This document shows, one piece after another, positions 19,098 to 28,499 of a stretch of 64,000 nucleotides of DNA. The DNA is from Vibrio lentus (GTDB taxonomy: Bacteria; Pseudomonadota; Gammaproteobacteria; Enterobacterales; Vibrionaceae): contig NZ_JAUFQE010000002.1 of assembly GCF_030409755.1 (NCBI RefSeq), positions 1,240,001-1,304,000 on the forward strand, read 5' to 3'. Every line of letters begins with the position of its first letter. Within the stretch, counting starts at the first letter, position 1. The notes below the pieces were generated by a model that searched no databases, was not told the origin of the DNA, and worked only from the letters and a program-made list of their open reading frames with translations. The position numbers were made by a program, and so were the translations under genes.

Positions 19098-19938
19098 TAA
19101 TGTCAAAGGCAGCGCAAGTAAATCTCTTGCGCTAAAGGTTACTGCACTGGCGATCGTGGGTTCTATCTCACTGGTTGGCCCTTACATTTACCAAGAAGAA
19201 GAGCGCCGACGCTCGGCAGACCAAAGTTCAAATACATCAAGTCAATTTGGTGATTTGACCGTAGCTTCAGATCGACCAAATTTTGCTGCTATTGAAGATG
19301 TGAACAAGAAAAAAGAGACCTTCTTTTCTTACCTCCGTCCTAGCATCAACATCGAGAACAAGCGAATTACCAAAGAGCGTGCATTTTTAACCAAGATCTC
19401 TGAATCAGGTATTACAAATATTGATTCAGAAGACGTATCGTATGCGAAAAGGCTAGGGAAGTTATACAGCTTGCCAGTACCATCTTCAGGATTAGATCAA
19501 GCTTGGCTTACGGAAATGCTTAGTCGCGTAAATGTACTACCAGAGGCGCTTGTATTAACACAGGCTGCTAATGAATCGGCTTGGGGTACATCTCGCTTTG
19601 CTACTAAAGCCAACAACTATTTCGGACATTGGTGTTACACCAAAGGTTGTGGTCTGGTTCCGCTACAACGTAACGAAGGCAGTTCACATGAAGTGGCTAC
19701 ATTTTCTTCAAGCCAAGAATCCGTTCATCGTTACTTCATGAACTTGAACCGTAATCGTGCTTATGCCGAATTAAGAGCGATTCGAGCAAAACTGGCTACT
19801 CAGGGCGACGATTTGTTAACCACTGAATCTGCGACGAAGCTAACCAACGGCTTGCTAAAATATTCTGAGCGAGGTTCAGACTATGTGACTGATTTACAAG
19901 CTATGATCCGTCACAACGAGGTATACTGGAAAAAGTAA
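19090..19938 (+). CDS. Bax-type glucosaminidase-domain protein
   Basis: A 282-residue protein starting at the ATG at 19090, which overlaps the upstream stop. It has an N-terminal membrane anchor (about residues 12-32) and a periplasmic domain of the mannosyl-glycoprotein endo-beta-N-acetylglucosaminidase family. The catalytic glutamate should be the one in QAANESAWGTSRFA; ANNYFGHWCY and FSSSQESVHRYFMNLN are further family marks. It probably cleaves peptidoglycan glycan strands, like E. coli Bax. The frame stays open upstream, but that part overlaps the neighbouring gene's tail. Confidence 0.85.
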   Translation: MRNNVKGSASKSLALKVTALAIVGSISLVGPYIYQEEERRRSADQSSNTSSQFGDLTVASDRPNFAAIEDVNKKKETFFSYLRPSINIENKRITKERAFLTKISESGITNIDSEDVSYAKRLGKLYSLPVPSSGLDQAWLTEMLSRVNVLPEALVLTQAANESAWGTSRFATKANNYFGHWCYTKGCGLVPLQRNEGSSHEVATFSSSQESVHRYFMNLNRNRAYAELRAIRAKLATQGDDLLTTESATKLTNGLLKYSERGSDYVTDLQAMIRHNEVYWKK

Positions 19939-20000
19939 CTCGATTTGGTCTCAGTTTGGTTAACCACGAAAGTAAGTTATCATCCAAACGGCATCACACA

Positions 20001-20027
20001 AAGAGCAGCTAACAGCTGCTCTTTTTA
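20001..20027 (+). terminator. Terminator after the glucosaminidase gene
   Basis: AAGAGCAGCT-AAC-AGCTGCTCTT followed by TTT. Confidence 0.85.
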
Positions 20028-20061
20028 ATTATGAACGCTCAACTTCGACAAGATTATAATA

Positions 20062-20712
20062 ATGAAAAAGACAGCACTCGCTCTATTAGCCTCACTCAGC
20101 CTTGGGGTTTCTCTTCCAGCTTCAGCTCAAGAATACATGTTCACGTATTCCAAGCTCTACACACAGCTTAAAAACAACACCAAAGAAGGGCATGATGATG
20201 TCAAAGTTGCGGTCTTCTTTGTTGATCAAAAAGCTCAGACAACTTGTCATATCAGCAAAGCTTGGATGGAGAAGGAAGAACATTATGAAGAGCTAAAAGT
20301 CTCTCCAGCAAATGAATTGCTTCTACCTGTCGATCAAAACCTACGTTCAGCTAATCCTCTTATCTTTGTACAAACACAAGAACAAGAGTGCGCATATTCG
20401 CTCGTTGTCATGACACAGGAACCTTTAGCTGGAACGGTTGAAGTGGCACAGCTAGAAAGCCTGTTACCGCAGATGCAAGCGATGCTAGAAGACGTAAGCG
20501 GCATGTTCTCTAGTTGGTTCACACCAGATATCCAAGGCGTAACGTTAGAGTTTGATAACAAGCTTGAAGGCAACATTGCTCTGTCTAACGGTAAGCAAAT
20601 CCCAATTAAAGAAGGGCGCGCGAAATTCACGCTGGCTGAGCTCAGTGGAAGTGACAGCATCACGTTACCAGAAGCCACGGTTCGTGTTTTGCCTTACATC
20701 CCAGCGCAATAA
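20062..20712 (+). CDS. DUF2987 secreted protein
   Basis: A 216-residue protein with a classical signal peptide (MKKTALALLASLSLGVSLPASAQ). The mature part matches the DUF2987 family of gammaproteobacteria (EYMFTYSKLYTQLKNN near the start, and a Cys pair in TTCHIS and ECAYSL that could form a disulfide). Function unknown. Single-gene unit with its own terminator. Confidence 0.75.
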   Translation: MKKTALALLASLSLGVSLPASAQEYMFTYSKLYTQLKNNTKEGHDDVKVAVFFVDQKAQTTCHISKAWMEKEEHYEELKVSPANELLLPVDQNLRSANPLIFVQTQEQECAYSLVVMTQEPLAGTVEVAQLESLLPQMQAMLEDVSGMFSSWFTPDIQGVTLEFDNKLEGNIALSNGKQIPIKEGRAKFTLAELSGSDSITLPEATVRVLPYIPAQ

Positions 20713-20760
20713 TTACGAACAGCCTGAAGCTCTTTATTTCGCTTCAGTAAGATCTTTACG

Positions 20761-20796
20761 AAACAGCCTGTTCTACTCTGAACAGGCTGTTTTTAT
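20761..20796 (+). terminator. Terminator of the DUF2987 gene
   Basis: AACAGCCTGTTC / GAACAGGCTGTT stem followed by TTTTATTT. The rest of the gap to ttcA (20797-21056) contains nothing I can support beyond the presumed ttcA promoter and leader. Confidence 0.85.
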
Positions 20797-21056
20797 TTAT
20801 AGTCTTAAATCTAAGCCTTTGGTCTTGCCAAATCATATATCTCAATACTCTTTCATCATTGGTTCTTACCTCTTATTACGACGTGTTTTCTCACCATTAG
20901 AAGGTAGAACGCATGATATGGCAGAATCTTTCTCCTGCTCGGCTTGTTTATCCTGCCGTTACTGTTTCAACCTGAAATAAAAATCCGTATAATCCACGCC
21001 CTAAAACAGTCCCACTAGCAATCTACAGTCGGTAATACGACGGTGTGAGAGTCGCA

Positions 21057-21950
21057 ATGAACCAAAACGAAAATAAAAAAGATACACTTGAATTCAACAA
21101 GCTTCAGAAACTTCTAAGAAGAAATGTTGGGAATGCCATCGTTGACTACAACATGATCGAAGAGAATGATGTAGTAATGGCGTGCATTAGTGGCGGTAAA
21201 GATTCATTTGCGATGCTAGACATTTTGCTACGTTTACGTGAAGCAGCACCCATCAAATTTGATGTAGTAGCAGTAAACCTAGATCAAAAACAACCTGGGT
21301 TCCCTGAGCATATCCTTCCTGAGTACTTTGAAACTCTGAACATTCCTTACTACATCGTAGATAAAGATACGTACTCAGTAGTAAAAGAAAAAGTGCCAGA
21401 AGGTAAGACGACATGTGGCCTTTGTTCACGTCTGCGTCGCGGTACTTTGTACTCGTTTGCAGAGAAGATTGGCGCAACGAAGATTGCTCTAGGTCACCAC
21501 CTAGACGACATTGTTGAGACTATGTTCCTGAACATGTTCCACGGCGCTCGTCTTAAGGCTATGCCACCTAAGCTTCGCTCTGACGATGGTCGTAACGTAG
21601 TAATCCGTCCTCTGACTTACTGTCGCGAAACTGACCTAATCAAATACGCTGAGCACAAAGAGTTTCCGATCATTCCGTGTAACCTGTGTGGTTCTCAAGA
21701 AAACCTACAACGTCAAAACATCAAAGCGATGTTAATTGATTGGGATAAACAAACTCCAGGCCGTGTTGAGAAGGTCTTCAAGTCAATTCAGAACGTGAGT
21801 CCGAGCCAATTGGCAGACCGTGAGTTGTTTGATTTCATTAACTTACCTTTAGACCGTACTGAAGAGTGCAAAGCATACGAATTCCAAGAAGCTGAAATCT
21901 CGTCGTCAAACATCGATGAGTCTTTGTACATTGATGTCACCAACGTTTAA
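21057..21950 (+). CDS. ttcA: tRNA 2-thiocytidine synthetase TtcA
   Basis: A 297-residue enzyme that thiolates C32 of certain tRNAs using ATP and an iron-sulfur cluster. I use the ATG at 21057 (MNQNENKKD); a GTG four codons upstream is open. The PP-loop SGGKDS is at about residues 44-49. The cysteines for the cluster and catalysis occur in [10 protein letters not shown] and CNLCGSQ. The gene sits near uspE and fnr as in E. coli. Own terminator follows. Confidence 0.95.
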   Translation: MNQNENKKDTLEFNKLQKLLRRNVGNAIVDYNMIEENDVVMACISGGKDSFAMLDILLRLREAAPIKFDVVAVNLDQKQPGFPEHILPEYFETLNIPYYIVDKDTYSVVKEKVPEGKTTCGLCSRLRRGTLYSFAEKIGATKIALGHHLDDIVETMFLNMFHGARLKAMPPKLRSDDGRNVVIRPLTYCRETDLIKYAEHKEFPIIPCNLCGSQENLQRQNIKAMLIDWDKQTPGRVEKVFKSIQNVSPSQLADRELFDFINLPLDRTEECKAYEFQEAEISSSNIDESLYIDVTNV

Positions 21951-21990
21951 GCCTTATTCGTCGAAGAATCGCTATAACGTATAGATAAAT

Positions 21991-22024
21991 AAAAACGCCT
22001 CAAGCAATGCTTGAGGCGTTTTTT
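21991..22024 (+). terminator. Terminator of ttcA
   Basis: AAAAACGCCTCAAGC / GCTTGAGGCGTTTTTT hairpin with an AAT loop. Symmetric, so it may also serve the minus-strand uspE remnant. Confidence 0.9.
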
Positions 22025-22075
22025 ATAGGTTAAATATGTAGATTAAAATACATATTTAGATTGTCGATTTTTAAA

Positions 22076-22117
22076 CCTTTAGTCTTTAGCCTTTAGCCTT
22101 TAGCCTTTAGCCTTTAG
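22076..22117. repeat. Heptanucleotide tandem repeat, six units of CCTTTAG
   Basis: Six contiguous 7-bp units; the second has T in place of the first C. The uspE stop codon (22107-22109 on the minus strand) lies inside the array, so the array starts in the last codons of uspE and runs into its 3' flank. A change in unit number would alter the C-terminus by frame. Confidence 0.9.
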
Positions 22118-22209
22118 CAAGGTTAGGATCGAGAGGGCTCACATAACCCGATGGCTTAAGAGCCAGAACGTCACAATTAATCTTATCGATAACGTGCTCG
22201 GCGGTATTA

Positions 22210-22831
22210 CCAAAAAAATATCCGCCTTCTTAGAAGGCGGTTTTGCTTTATAACCCCCTAGAAGGGGGCGTCCACGCTATCAGTTCTTCAATAACTGCAG
22301 TTGTTGTTCATACTCTATGTCCTGTTTATCTTGGTGTCGGACATATCGTCGAATGACTTCTTCATTCACACCGACCGTATCTACAAAATACCCTCTAGCC
22401 CAAAAGTGATTTCCCCATAGTTTCTTACGTATATGTGGAAATTTATTGAAAAGTCTAATTGCTGTCCGGCCCTTTAAAACTCCTAACAAACTCGAGATCG
22501 ACAACTTGGGAGGAATAATGACAACAAGATGAACATGATCTGGTTGAACATTTAACTCTAAAACCTCGCAGTCTTTCATATTGCACAAAATATAAATTGA
22601 ACGATAAAGCTCCTTTCCAACCTTATCTTTCAAAATCTTATATCTATACTTTGGAGTCCAAACTATATGGTATTTGCAACGCCAATAGACATGTGATGAA
22701 CTTCTGTAATCGCCCATGTGGTTGTTTCCTCTTACTTGTGGTGAATAAGAGGTTACTTCTAACATGGGCACTTCTTCAGGCTATAGCCTAGAGGAACAAT
22801 CACCACCGCCCTAGGCGGTGGTTTTGAGGAG
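22210..22831 (-). mobile_element. IS200-like insertion sequence (IS200/IS605 family), tnpA only
   Basis: The element measures 622 bp between the two copies of the junction tetranucleotide CCAA, which belongs to the target and cannot be assigned to one side. It makes no longer target duplication and has no terminal inverted repeats, as expected for the family. Its ends carry subterminal hairpins: ACCACCGCC-CTA-GGCGGTGGT at 22802-22822 (before tnpA) and CCGCCTTC-TTA-GAAGGCGG at 22222-22240 (after it), plus CCCCCT / AGGGGG near 22254-22268. These are the expected binding sites of the Y1 transposase. Size and layout resemble V. cholerae IS1004. Confidence 0.88.
22280..22717 (-). CDS. tnpA: IS200-type transposase, Y1 HUH endonuclease
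   Basis: A 145-residue transposase, starting at MGDYRSSSHVYW (22717). The metal-binding HUH motif is in QPDHVHLVV and the catalytic tyrosine in EVIRRYVRHQ near the C-terminus. Both are intact and the frame is complete, so the element may still be mobile. It cuts and joins single-stranded DNA at the subterminal hairpins. No tnpB accompanies it. Confidence 0.92.
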   Translation of the reverse strand: MGDYRSSSHVYWRCKYHIVWTPKYRYKILKDKVGKELYRSIYILCNMKDCEVLELNVQPDHVHLVVIIPPKLSISSLLGVLKGRTAIRLFNKFPHIRKKLWGNHFWARGYFVDTVGVNEEVIRRYVRHQDKQDIEYEQQLQLLKN

Positions 22832-23811
22832 CCAATAAACACGGCAGATAAACCAGTACGGCCTGTCGTTCCCAAAATCACCATAGCGGCGCTGTTTTCA
22901 GACGCTACTCGTGGAATCACATCTTCTGGTAAACCTTGCTCAACAACCGTTTGCTCTTCGCACATACCATGCTTTTGACGCAGCGCTTTCATTGCCGTTA
23001 AGTGGTGGCCGCGAACCGCATCAGTGTAAGATGTCGGATCAAACTCAGGCAATTCAATCGTAATGTTAGCTGGCGTAACCGGGTAGGCATTCACTAAGAA
23101 AGGTTCAGCATCCAGACGCCCCGTAATCTCAAGCAATCTATCAACCATAGTATCGTTAAGCTCGAGGTGGGCCTCTGTTTCTGAACCTACGTGTACCGAA
23201 GCATAAATCTTCGCATTATCAGGCCAGAAATCATTTTTAACTAAGAGCACTGGGCTAGGGCACTTTCTCAATAGGTGCCAGTCTGTAGGGGTAAAAATCA
23301 CAGACTCTAAGGTATCGTGCTTGCGCGTACCCTTGATTAAGATCTCATGTCCGCCACTGTATACCTCTGCAATGATCGCTTCATAAGGGCGGTTATGCCA
23401 AACCACTTGAACATTAAATTCAATAGAATCGTCAAGGTAAGGTTCCGCGACTTTATTCATCCAAATTTCGCGTTGATGAATCACACCTTTGCGCATTGCG
23501 TCTCTTTCATCAACAGAAAGCATTGATGTCATCTCATACGAAAAATCGTAAATCGACAAAAAGAAAGTGATGTGGCTTGTTGAGGTGCTTTTCTTTGCAA
23601 GTTGGATAGCACGAACTAGAGCAGGTTGCTCATCGTGATTAATGTCTGCGACAACTAAAATTTTGTTATAGATACTCATAACTAAGCCTACTTTTCAGAC
23701 CGAACATATAAATAATGTAGCGTAGTTATGGAGAGATTAAGAGAAATATAAGAGGTTTTAAGGGAGAAACATGATGTAGCTCATTTTTGAACTACATCAT
23801 TGATATCTAAA

Positions 23812-24558
23812 CTATTCTTTTGAAACGCCAGCAAGTTCCATCAGAGCATCGTGATCTTCGATAGTGATGTATTTGCCTTTAACGCTCAAGATGTCAGCTT
23901 TTTGGAAACGACCTAATAGACGGCTGATTGTTTCAACAGTCAAACCAAGATAGTTACCAATGTCGCCACGAGTCATCGTTAAGCGGAACTCTCTTGGGCT
24001 GAAACCACGTTGAGAGAAGCGAGTAGAAAGGTTGTAAAGGAATGCAGCAAGACGCTCTTCCGCGTTCTTTTTAGAAAGAAGCAGAATCATTTCTTGGTCA
24101 CCTTTAATCTCGTTACTCATCAGACGCATAATTTGCTGACGCAATTTAGGCATTTTTCCTGATAAGTCATCAAGGATCTCGTATGGAATTTCACACACCA
24201 TAGAAGTTTCAAGTGCTTGTGCAAAGCTAGGGTGTTCGTCACCCGTAATCGCATCAAAACCAACAAGATCGCCCGCTAGGTGGAATGCAGTAATCTGCTC
24301 ATCACCTTGCTCGGTAATCGTGTAACTCTTGAGCGTTCCAGAGCGAATAGCATACAGAGATTTAAGCTCGTCACCGGCTTTAAATAACTCTTGGCCTTTT
24401 TGAATAGGCTTTTTTCTCTCAATGATCTGATCAAGTTGATCAAGTTCAGATTCATTCAAAGTAAATGGGATACAGAGCTGGCTAATACTACAATCCTGGC
24501 AGTGGATTGCACAGCCACCAGACTGAACACGTTTCGTCACAGGCTTTTCAGAAATCAT
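23812..24558 (-). CDS. fnr: Anaerobic regulator Fnr
   Basis: A 248-residue Crp/Fnr-family regulator. The oxygen-sensing 4Fe-4S cysteines are present ([14 protein letters not shown] in the first 30 residues, plus the internal one in SMVCEIPY). A cyclic-nucleotide-type beta roll, a dimer helix and a DNA-reading helix follow ([12 protein letters not shown]). It switches between aerobic and anaerobic gene sets, and its probable targets here include the cco and fdh operons. A hairpin (ATGATGTAG / CTACATCAT, 23771-23800) lies after its stop. Confidence 0.95.
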   Translation of the reverse strand: MISEKPVTKRVQSGGCAIHCQDCSISQLCIPFTLNESELDQLDQIIERKKPIQKGQELFKAGDELKSLYAIRSGTLKSYTITEQGDEQITAFHLAGDLVGFDAITGDEHPSFAQALETSMVCEIPYEILDDLSGKMPKLRQQIMRLMSNEIKGDQEMILLLSKKNAEERLAAFLYNLSTRFSQRGFSPREFRLTMTRGDIGNYLGLTVETISRLLGRFQKADILSVKGKYITIEDHDALMELAGVSKE

Positions 24559-24644
24559 AACAATCTTTCACTATTTGATATACGTCAATATTTTAGCATT
24601 CCTTTATCCAGTTGGGTAGTAAAAAAACCGGATTTAAAGAACGG

Positions 24645-25322
24645 CTATACGGTATAAATAATGAGCTGCAGTGCCATATATCCAGTATAAAAACCGTAAA
24701 TAAGGATTAGAATTGCGCCTAATTGGCGAAATAAGTCGGCTTGTTGCAGTTTTTTTAGAAAATTAGCACCCATACCAACAGTAAGCATGGCTGGTAGCGT
24801 CCCTAAGCCAAACGCCAGCATGATACCCGCTCCGTTGTACCAGCTTCCAGATACCGCTGCCCACGTCAACATAGAGTAAACAAGGCCACATGGAAGCCAG
24901 CCCCAGATAAAACCAAATGGTAAAGCATGGCTAGGGTGCTTTAATGGTAGAAATGATTTACCTACAGGAGAGATGTGACGCCATAGTTTTTGTCCGACTT
25001 TTTCAAAGAACAACAAGCCGAACCACCATTTACCGATGTACAAACCTAAGATAATCATAAAGACGGCAGCAAATAAACGAAGCCAACCAAGCAAGGCATT
25101 AAAATCGCTCAACTGGCCAATCGAAGAGATCGCACCGCCAATCGCGCCACCAATTACGGCATAGCTTAGCAGTCGTCCGAGATTATAAAGCAGAGGAATA
25201 ACAGGGGAAGGTTTACTGTTGCCAATAGACAGAAGAGACGCAATACCACCACACATTCCCATGCAATGGCCTGCGCCGATCAATCCAACAACAAAAGCGC
25301 CAATCCAATCAGGCGTCATCAT
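24645..25322 (-). CDS. SafE/TauE-like membrane protein of the cco cluster
   Basis: A 225-residue protein with six membrane helices and the GAGHCMGMCGGI motif near residues 16-27, typical of the sulfite exporter TauE/SafE (DsbD-like) subgroup found beside ccoS and ccoI. The His/Cys/Met residues in that motif suggest metal, probably copper, handling for oxidase assembly. This is inferred from family and location. It overlaps ccoS by 14 bp. Confidence 0.8.
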   Translation of the reverse strand: MMTPDWIGAFVVGLIGAGHCMGMCGGIASLLSIGNSKPSPVIPLLYNLGRLLSYAVIGGAIGGAISSIGQLSDFNALLGWLRLFAAVFMIILGLYIGKWWFGLLFFEKVGQKLWRHISPVGKSFLPLKHPSHALPFGFIWGWLPCGLVYSMLTWAAVSGSWYNGAGIMLAFGLGTLPAMLTVGMGANFLKKLQQADLFRQLGAILILIYGFYTGYMALQLIIYTV

Positions 25323-25557
25323 TCTTTTTTTCTACGTTAGATTGTGTTTCAGAAGAGCCTTGTTTCTTGTCAGTCTCTTTTGAGGCTGTAGTAGGCTTGG
25401 TATCAACGTTAATATGGTTGTCTTCATCAAACAGAATGTTGTGGCCTTGACGCTCAAGGTCTTCAAACTGCTCACTCTTAACGGCCCATAGAAAGATACC
25501 GACAGCGATGCACACAAGTACGATCGCAATTGGAATGAGTATGTATAAACTTTCCAT
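25309..25557 (-). CDS. ccoS: cbb3 oxidase assembly protein CcoS
   Basis: An 82-residue protein with one N-terminal membrane helix (MESLYILIPIAIVLVCIAVG) followed by the FLWAVKSEQFEDLERQG and FDED stretches that define CcoS. The C-terminal 35 residues are charged and variable. Its start overlaps the ccoI stop by one base. CcoS is needed for cofactor insertion into cbb3 oxidase. Confidence 0.92.
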   Translation of the reverse strand: MESLYILIPIAIVLVCIAVGIFLWAVKSEQFEDLERQGHNILFDEDNHINVDTKPTTASKETDKKQGSSETQSNVEKKNDDA

Positions 25558-27929
25558 TATTTACCTTGCTCTTTTAAAAGCCTTAACGAATTAGACACAA
25601 CAATAATAGAGCTAGCAGACATGCCAACAACAGCAATGTAAGGAGCAACCAAACCAGCGACGGCCAATGGAAGAATAAGTAGGTTATACCCCAACGACCA
25701 CGCTAAGTTTTCACGGATTATCTTACGCGTTTTAAGCGCCAATGTACGTGATTTAAGTAATCTATCGAGTTTATCGCCCAATAACACCATATCCGCTGAG
25801 GCTTTCGCTACGTCCGTACCGCCACCCATCGCAACCGAAAGGTGTGCACCCGCAAGAATAGGCGCATCGTTGATGCCATCACCAACCATCATGGTGATGT
25901 CACTAGCGTCTCTAGAGTTTAAATAAGCCAGTTTATCTTCCGGCTTCGCGTTAGCAACAATGTCAGTAATACCAATCTCTGCCGCTACAGGTTTCGCGTT
26001 AATCAAAGAGTCACCAGTCAGCAGCGTGGTTTTGATTCCCGCTTCTTTGAATTGCTTAATGAACTCAATACTTTCTTTACGAATCGGGTCTTCATAAGTG
26101 AATGTTGCGATATGACGGCCGGCCATCGACAAGTAAATACCGTTACTTTCAGATGGCTGAGCTTCACCTAAAATGAACTCGCTACTTCCAATCGCCACTT
26201 CTTGCCCATTCCACTCACCAGTGATACCAGAGCCAATTACGTTATTGACAGACTCTACTTCTATATCATCAGAGAGATGAGTCTTGAACGCTTTCGCAAT
26301 AGGGTGGTTAGCATGTTGCTCTAGGCTCGCCGCTACTTTCAAACAGGTGTCTTTATCAAGTTCTGCGAAGGTTTCAACTTTGCTGATACGAATATCACCT
26401 TCAGTCAGCGTGCCCGTTTTATCGATGATTAAGTGGTTCACTTTACATAAGGTTTCAAACACGTGGCCTTTGCGCAGCAAAATACCAAAGTTACCCATGC
26501 GAGATGTTGAACACGTAATCGCTGTCGGCGTCGCAAGAGACAGGGCACAAGGGCACGTCGCCACTAACACTGAAAGCATGATCCAGAAAGCGTCTTCTGG
26601 TCGTGTTTGATGCCAGTAGAACCAAGTACCGAATGAAATAATCAAGATAACCGCGACAAAGTATCTTGCTACCACATCAGCGATTTCAGCGATGCGAGGT
26701 TTAGACAATTGAGCTTCATCTTGAAGGCGAACGATATTAGAAATAACCGAATCCGCTTTAGAGGTCATCACTTCTAATTCAAACGATTCATCGCCATTCA
26801 GTGTGCCAGCAAAGACGGTATCGCCTTCATTCTTAACCACATGAATTGACTCACCAGTCAGCATGGATTCATCAATGTGATTTCTGCCAGATAATACTTT
26901 GCCATCCGCAGGAATATGCTCACCAGGAAGAACGCGAATCAGATCGCCAACCTTCAAGGTTTTTACTGGAACTTGTTCACCGTCTAACGTTGTCGCCATC
27001 GCAGGAACCAACTTAAGCAGGTTACCGCTAGCGGCTGCCGCTTTACGACGCGCGCGCATCTCAAGGAAACGACCAAGCAACAAGAAGAAGGTGAACATCG
27101 AGATAGATTCAAAGAACACTTCGCCTTGCTCTGTCACCGTTGCCACTAAACTTGCAACATAGGCAAACAATAGAGCGATCGACACAGGAACGTCCATACC
27201 CAAGGTTCGGCCTTTGATACTACGCCAAGCGTTAATATAAAACGGTAATGCAGAGTAGAGCAGTACAGGCGTTGCGAAGATCAAACTCACCCAACGAAAG
27301 TAGCTTTTGAATTCCGGCTCAAGGCTGCCAAAAACTTCGAGATAAAGCGCCACAGCTAGCATCATGACTTGCATGGTCGCTAAACCCGCGACACCAAGAC
27401 GATAAAGGTAGTTTTTCATCGAACGATGATAAGCGGCTTCTTGTTGGTCAGCTTCGAATGGTGCGGCTTTGTAGCCCAACCTATGAATCGCGGATAGCAA
27501 CTCGCTCAGTTTGGCCTGAGTGTTGTCCCAGCTAAGCAGGGCACGGTTAGTCGTGGTATTAACACGAATACTCACAACGCCTAGCTTTGAGGATACTTGC
27601 TTCTCAATGAGCCATGCACAGGCAGCACAAGAGACGCCCTCTAGTGACAATGTCACTTCAGAGGTATTTTCAGAGTTACGAACGAACTCCAATTGAACAT
27701 CTTCATTGTCGTAATGACTCAGTGCCAGAAGCTGCTCTGGCACCAAATCTGCTTTTTCAGCAGGAGCAGTACGGTATTGGTAATAAGAAACCAAACCACT
27801 ATCTATGATTGTCTGGGCTACGGTTTCGCAACCCGGACAACACATCGGTCGAACCGACCCTAAGATTTCTACTTTAAAATCCGTTTCCGCTGGTACATCT
27901 TCACCGCAGTGATAACAGGATTCACACAT
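25557..27929 (-). CDS. ccoI: Copper-transporting P-type ATPase CcoI (FixI)
   Basis: A 790-residue P1B-type ATPase. In order it has an N-terminal Cys-rich part (CYHCGEDVP, CCPGC), a heavy-metal domain (GVSCAACAWLIEKQV), membrane helices with the metal-transport motif CPC (ATCPCALSLATPTA), the phosphorylation site DKTGT, and the nucleotide-binding hinge GDGINDAP. It supplies copper for the CuB centre of the cbb3 oxidase. A perfect MatP-site match lies inside the gene at 27644-27656. Confidence 0.94.
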   Translation of the reverse strand: MCESCYHCGEDVPAETDFKVEILGSVRPMCCPGCETVAQTIIDSGLVSYYQYRTAPAEKADLVPEQLLALSHYDNEDVQLEFVRNSENTSEVTLSLEGVSCAACAWLIEKQVSSKLGVVSIRVNTTTNRALLSWDNTQAKLSELLSAIHRLGYKAAPFEADQQEAAYHRSMKNYLYRLGVAGLATMQVMMLAVALYLEVFGSLEPEFKSYFRWVSLIFATPVLLYSALPFYINAWRSIKGRTLGMDVPVSIALLFAYVASLVATVTEQGEVFFESISMFTFFLLLGRFLEMRARRKAAAASGNLLKLVPAMATTLDGEQVPVKTLKVGDLIRVLPGEHIPADGKVLSGRNHIDESMLTGESIHVVKNEGDTVFAGTLNGDESFELEVMTSKADSVISNIVRLQDEAQLSKPRIAEIADVVARYFVAVILIISFGTWFYWHQTRPEDAFWIMLSVLVATCPCALSLATPTAITCSTSRMGNFGILLRKGHVFETLCKVNHLIIDKTGTLTEGDIRISKVETFAELDKDTCLKVAASLEQHANHPIAKAFKTHLSDDIEVESVNNVIGSGITGEWNGQEVAIGSSEFILGEAQPSESNGIYLSMAGRHIATFTYEDPIRKESIEFIKQFKEAGIKTTLLTGDSLINAKPVAAEIGITDIVANAKPEDKLAYLNSRDASDITMMVGDGINDAPILAGAHLSVAMGGGTDVAKASADMVLLGDKLDRLLKSRTLALKTRKIIRENLAWSLGYNLLILPLAVAGLVAPYIAVVGMSASSIIVVSNSLRLLKEQGK
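27644..27656. promoter_or_regulatory. matS site (MatP-binding), perfect consensus
   Basis: GTGACAATGTCAC fits GTGAC-R-N-Y-GTCAC at every position. It lies within ccoI, on the same chromosome stretch as matP and dif, as expected for a Ter macrodomain site. Confidence 0.8.
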
Positions 27930-27934
27930 AAGCT

Positions 27935-28414
27935 TTAGTTCGTTAGTTGAGTAGGAGTATCAATAGGGAAGTTCATGCGACCTTGCACTAACCATTCAGA
28001 ATCATGCGGAGAAAGCTCAATAAACCATGGACCTTGCATTTCATGATCCAGAGTCAACGTGTAGTTGCCGCTCGCATCAGCCGTCAGTAGCTGGGTGAAA
28101 TCACGGTCAGGCAACGTTCTGTGCACGAACATTGCGCTAATAGCAGGAAAGTGGTCAAGCTTGCCTTTGTCTAGAGTAATGATAACCGAGTTACCTTTCT
28201 CATTAACTGAAGCTGATAGGCCAAGTTCTTTAGCAATGTTTACTTTTGAAATGTCGACATTAATGCCTTTTCCTTTTTTATAGTAATCCTCAGTCACTAG
28301 GTCTACAGAGTTCTGTGTGAACACAATGACCGTCATGATGGTCCAAATAACTACTGTCGCTGGCAACGCGATTAAGAACCACGGCCAAAACTGTTTATAC
28401 CAAGGCTTTACCAT
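27935..28414 (-). CDS. ccoH: cbb3 oxidase assembly protein CcoH (FixH)
   Basis: A 159-residue protein with one N-terminal membrane helix (residues 11-32) and a periplasmic immunoglobulin-like domain (FVHRTLPDRDFTQLL, DHEMQGPWFIELSP). The YYKKGKGIN stretch after the helix is the usual FixH mark. Helps assemble the cbb3 oxidase. Its start is 86 bp after the ccoP stop, with a hairpin in the gap, so ccoHIS may be partly uncoupled from ccoNOQP. Confidence 0.9.
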   Translation of the reverse strand: MVKPWYKQFWPWFLIALPATVVIWTIMTVIVFTQNSVDLVTEDYYKKGKGINVDISKVNIAKELGLSASVNEKGNSVIITLDKGKLDHFPAISAMFVHRTLPDRDFTQLLTADASGNYTLTLDHEMQGPWFIELSPHDSEWLVQGRMNFPIDTPTQLTN

Positions 28415-28466
28415 AAAAAATATCTCAAAAATGAATAAAAAGAAGGGCTTATAAAATAAAGGAAAG

Positions 28467-28489
28467 ACAGCCTCTTAGAAAGAGGCTGT
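28467..28489 (-). terminator. Hairpin between ccoP and ccoH
   Basis: Perfect stem ACAGCCTCTT-AGA-AAGAGGCTGT. The T-run on the minus strand is weak (CTTTCCTTTATTT), so it could be a leaky terminator or an mRNA-stabilising hairpin at the end of ccoNOQP. Confidence 0.65.
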
Positions 28490-28499
28490 TATTGAAATG

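Larger units (their letters stand above)
22107..23679 (-). pseudogene. uspE: Universal stress protein E gene split by an IS200-type element
   Basis: The 5' part (23679 down to about 22832) encodes two tandem Usp domains, with the ATP-binding G-x2-G-x9-G(S/T) region (LGTTGRTGLSAVFIG) of the second domain at its very end. The next 622 bp are an insertion. The 3' part (about 22213-22107) restores the frame with GNTAEHVIDKINCD and ends ...PNLAKG. Joining the parts across the shared CCAA gives an uninterrupted family-length UspE. As it stands, translation reads a few dozen residues into the element (ending ...KKCPC), so the last 35 or so native residues are lost. E. coli also has uspE beside fnr. 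The shortened protein may or may not fold. Confidence 0.88.

Noticed and set aside
18973..19300. The phrase ASDRPN appears in both the membrane protein and the glucosaminidase, with a shared 14-bp DNA stretch.
   Set aside because: Too short to claim duplication; the surrounding sequence does not align.
20552..20980. Long open frame overlapping the DUF2987 gene and running through its terminator.
   Set aside because: It is in another frame of a clear gene and crosses a strong hairpin; no ribosome site and no family resemblance.
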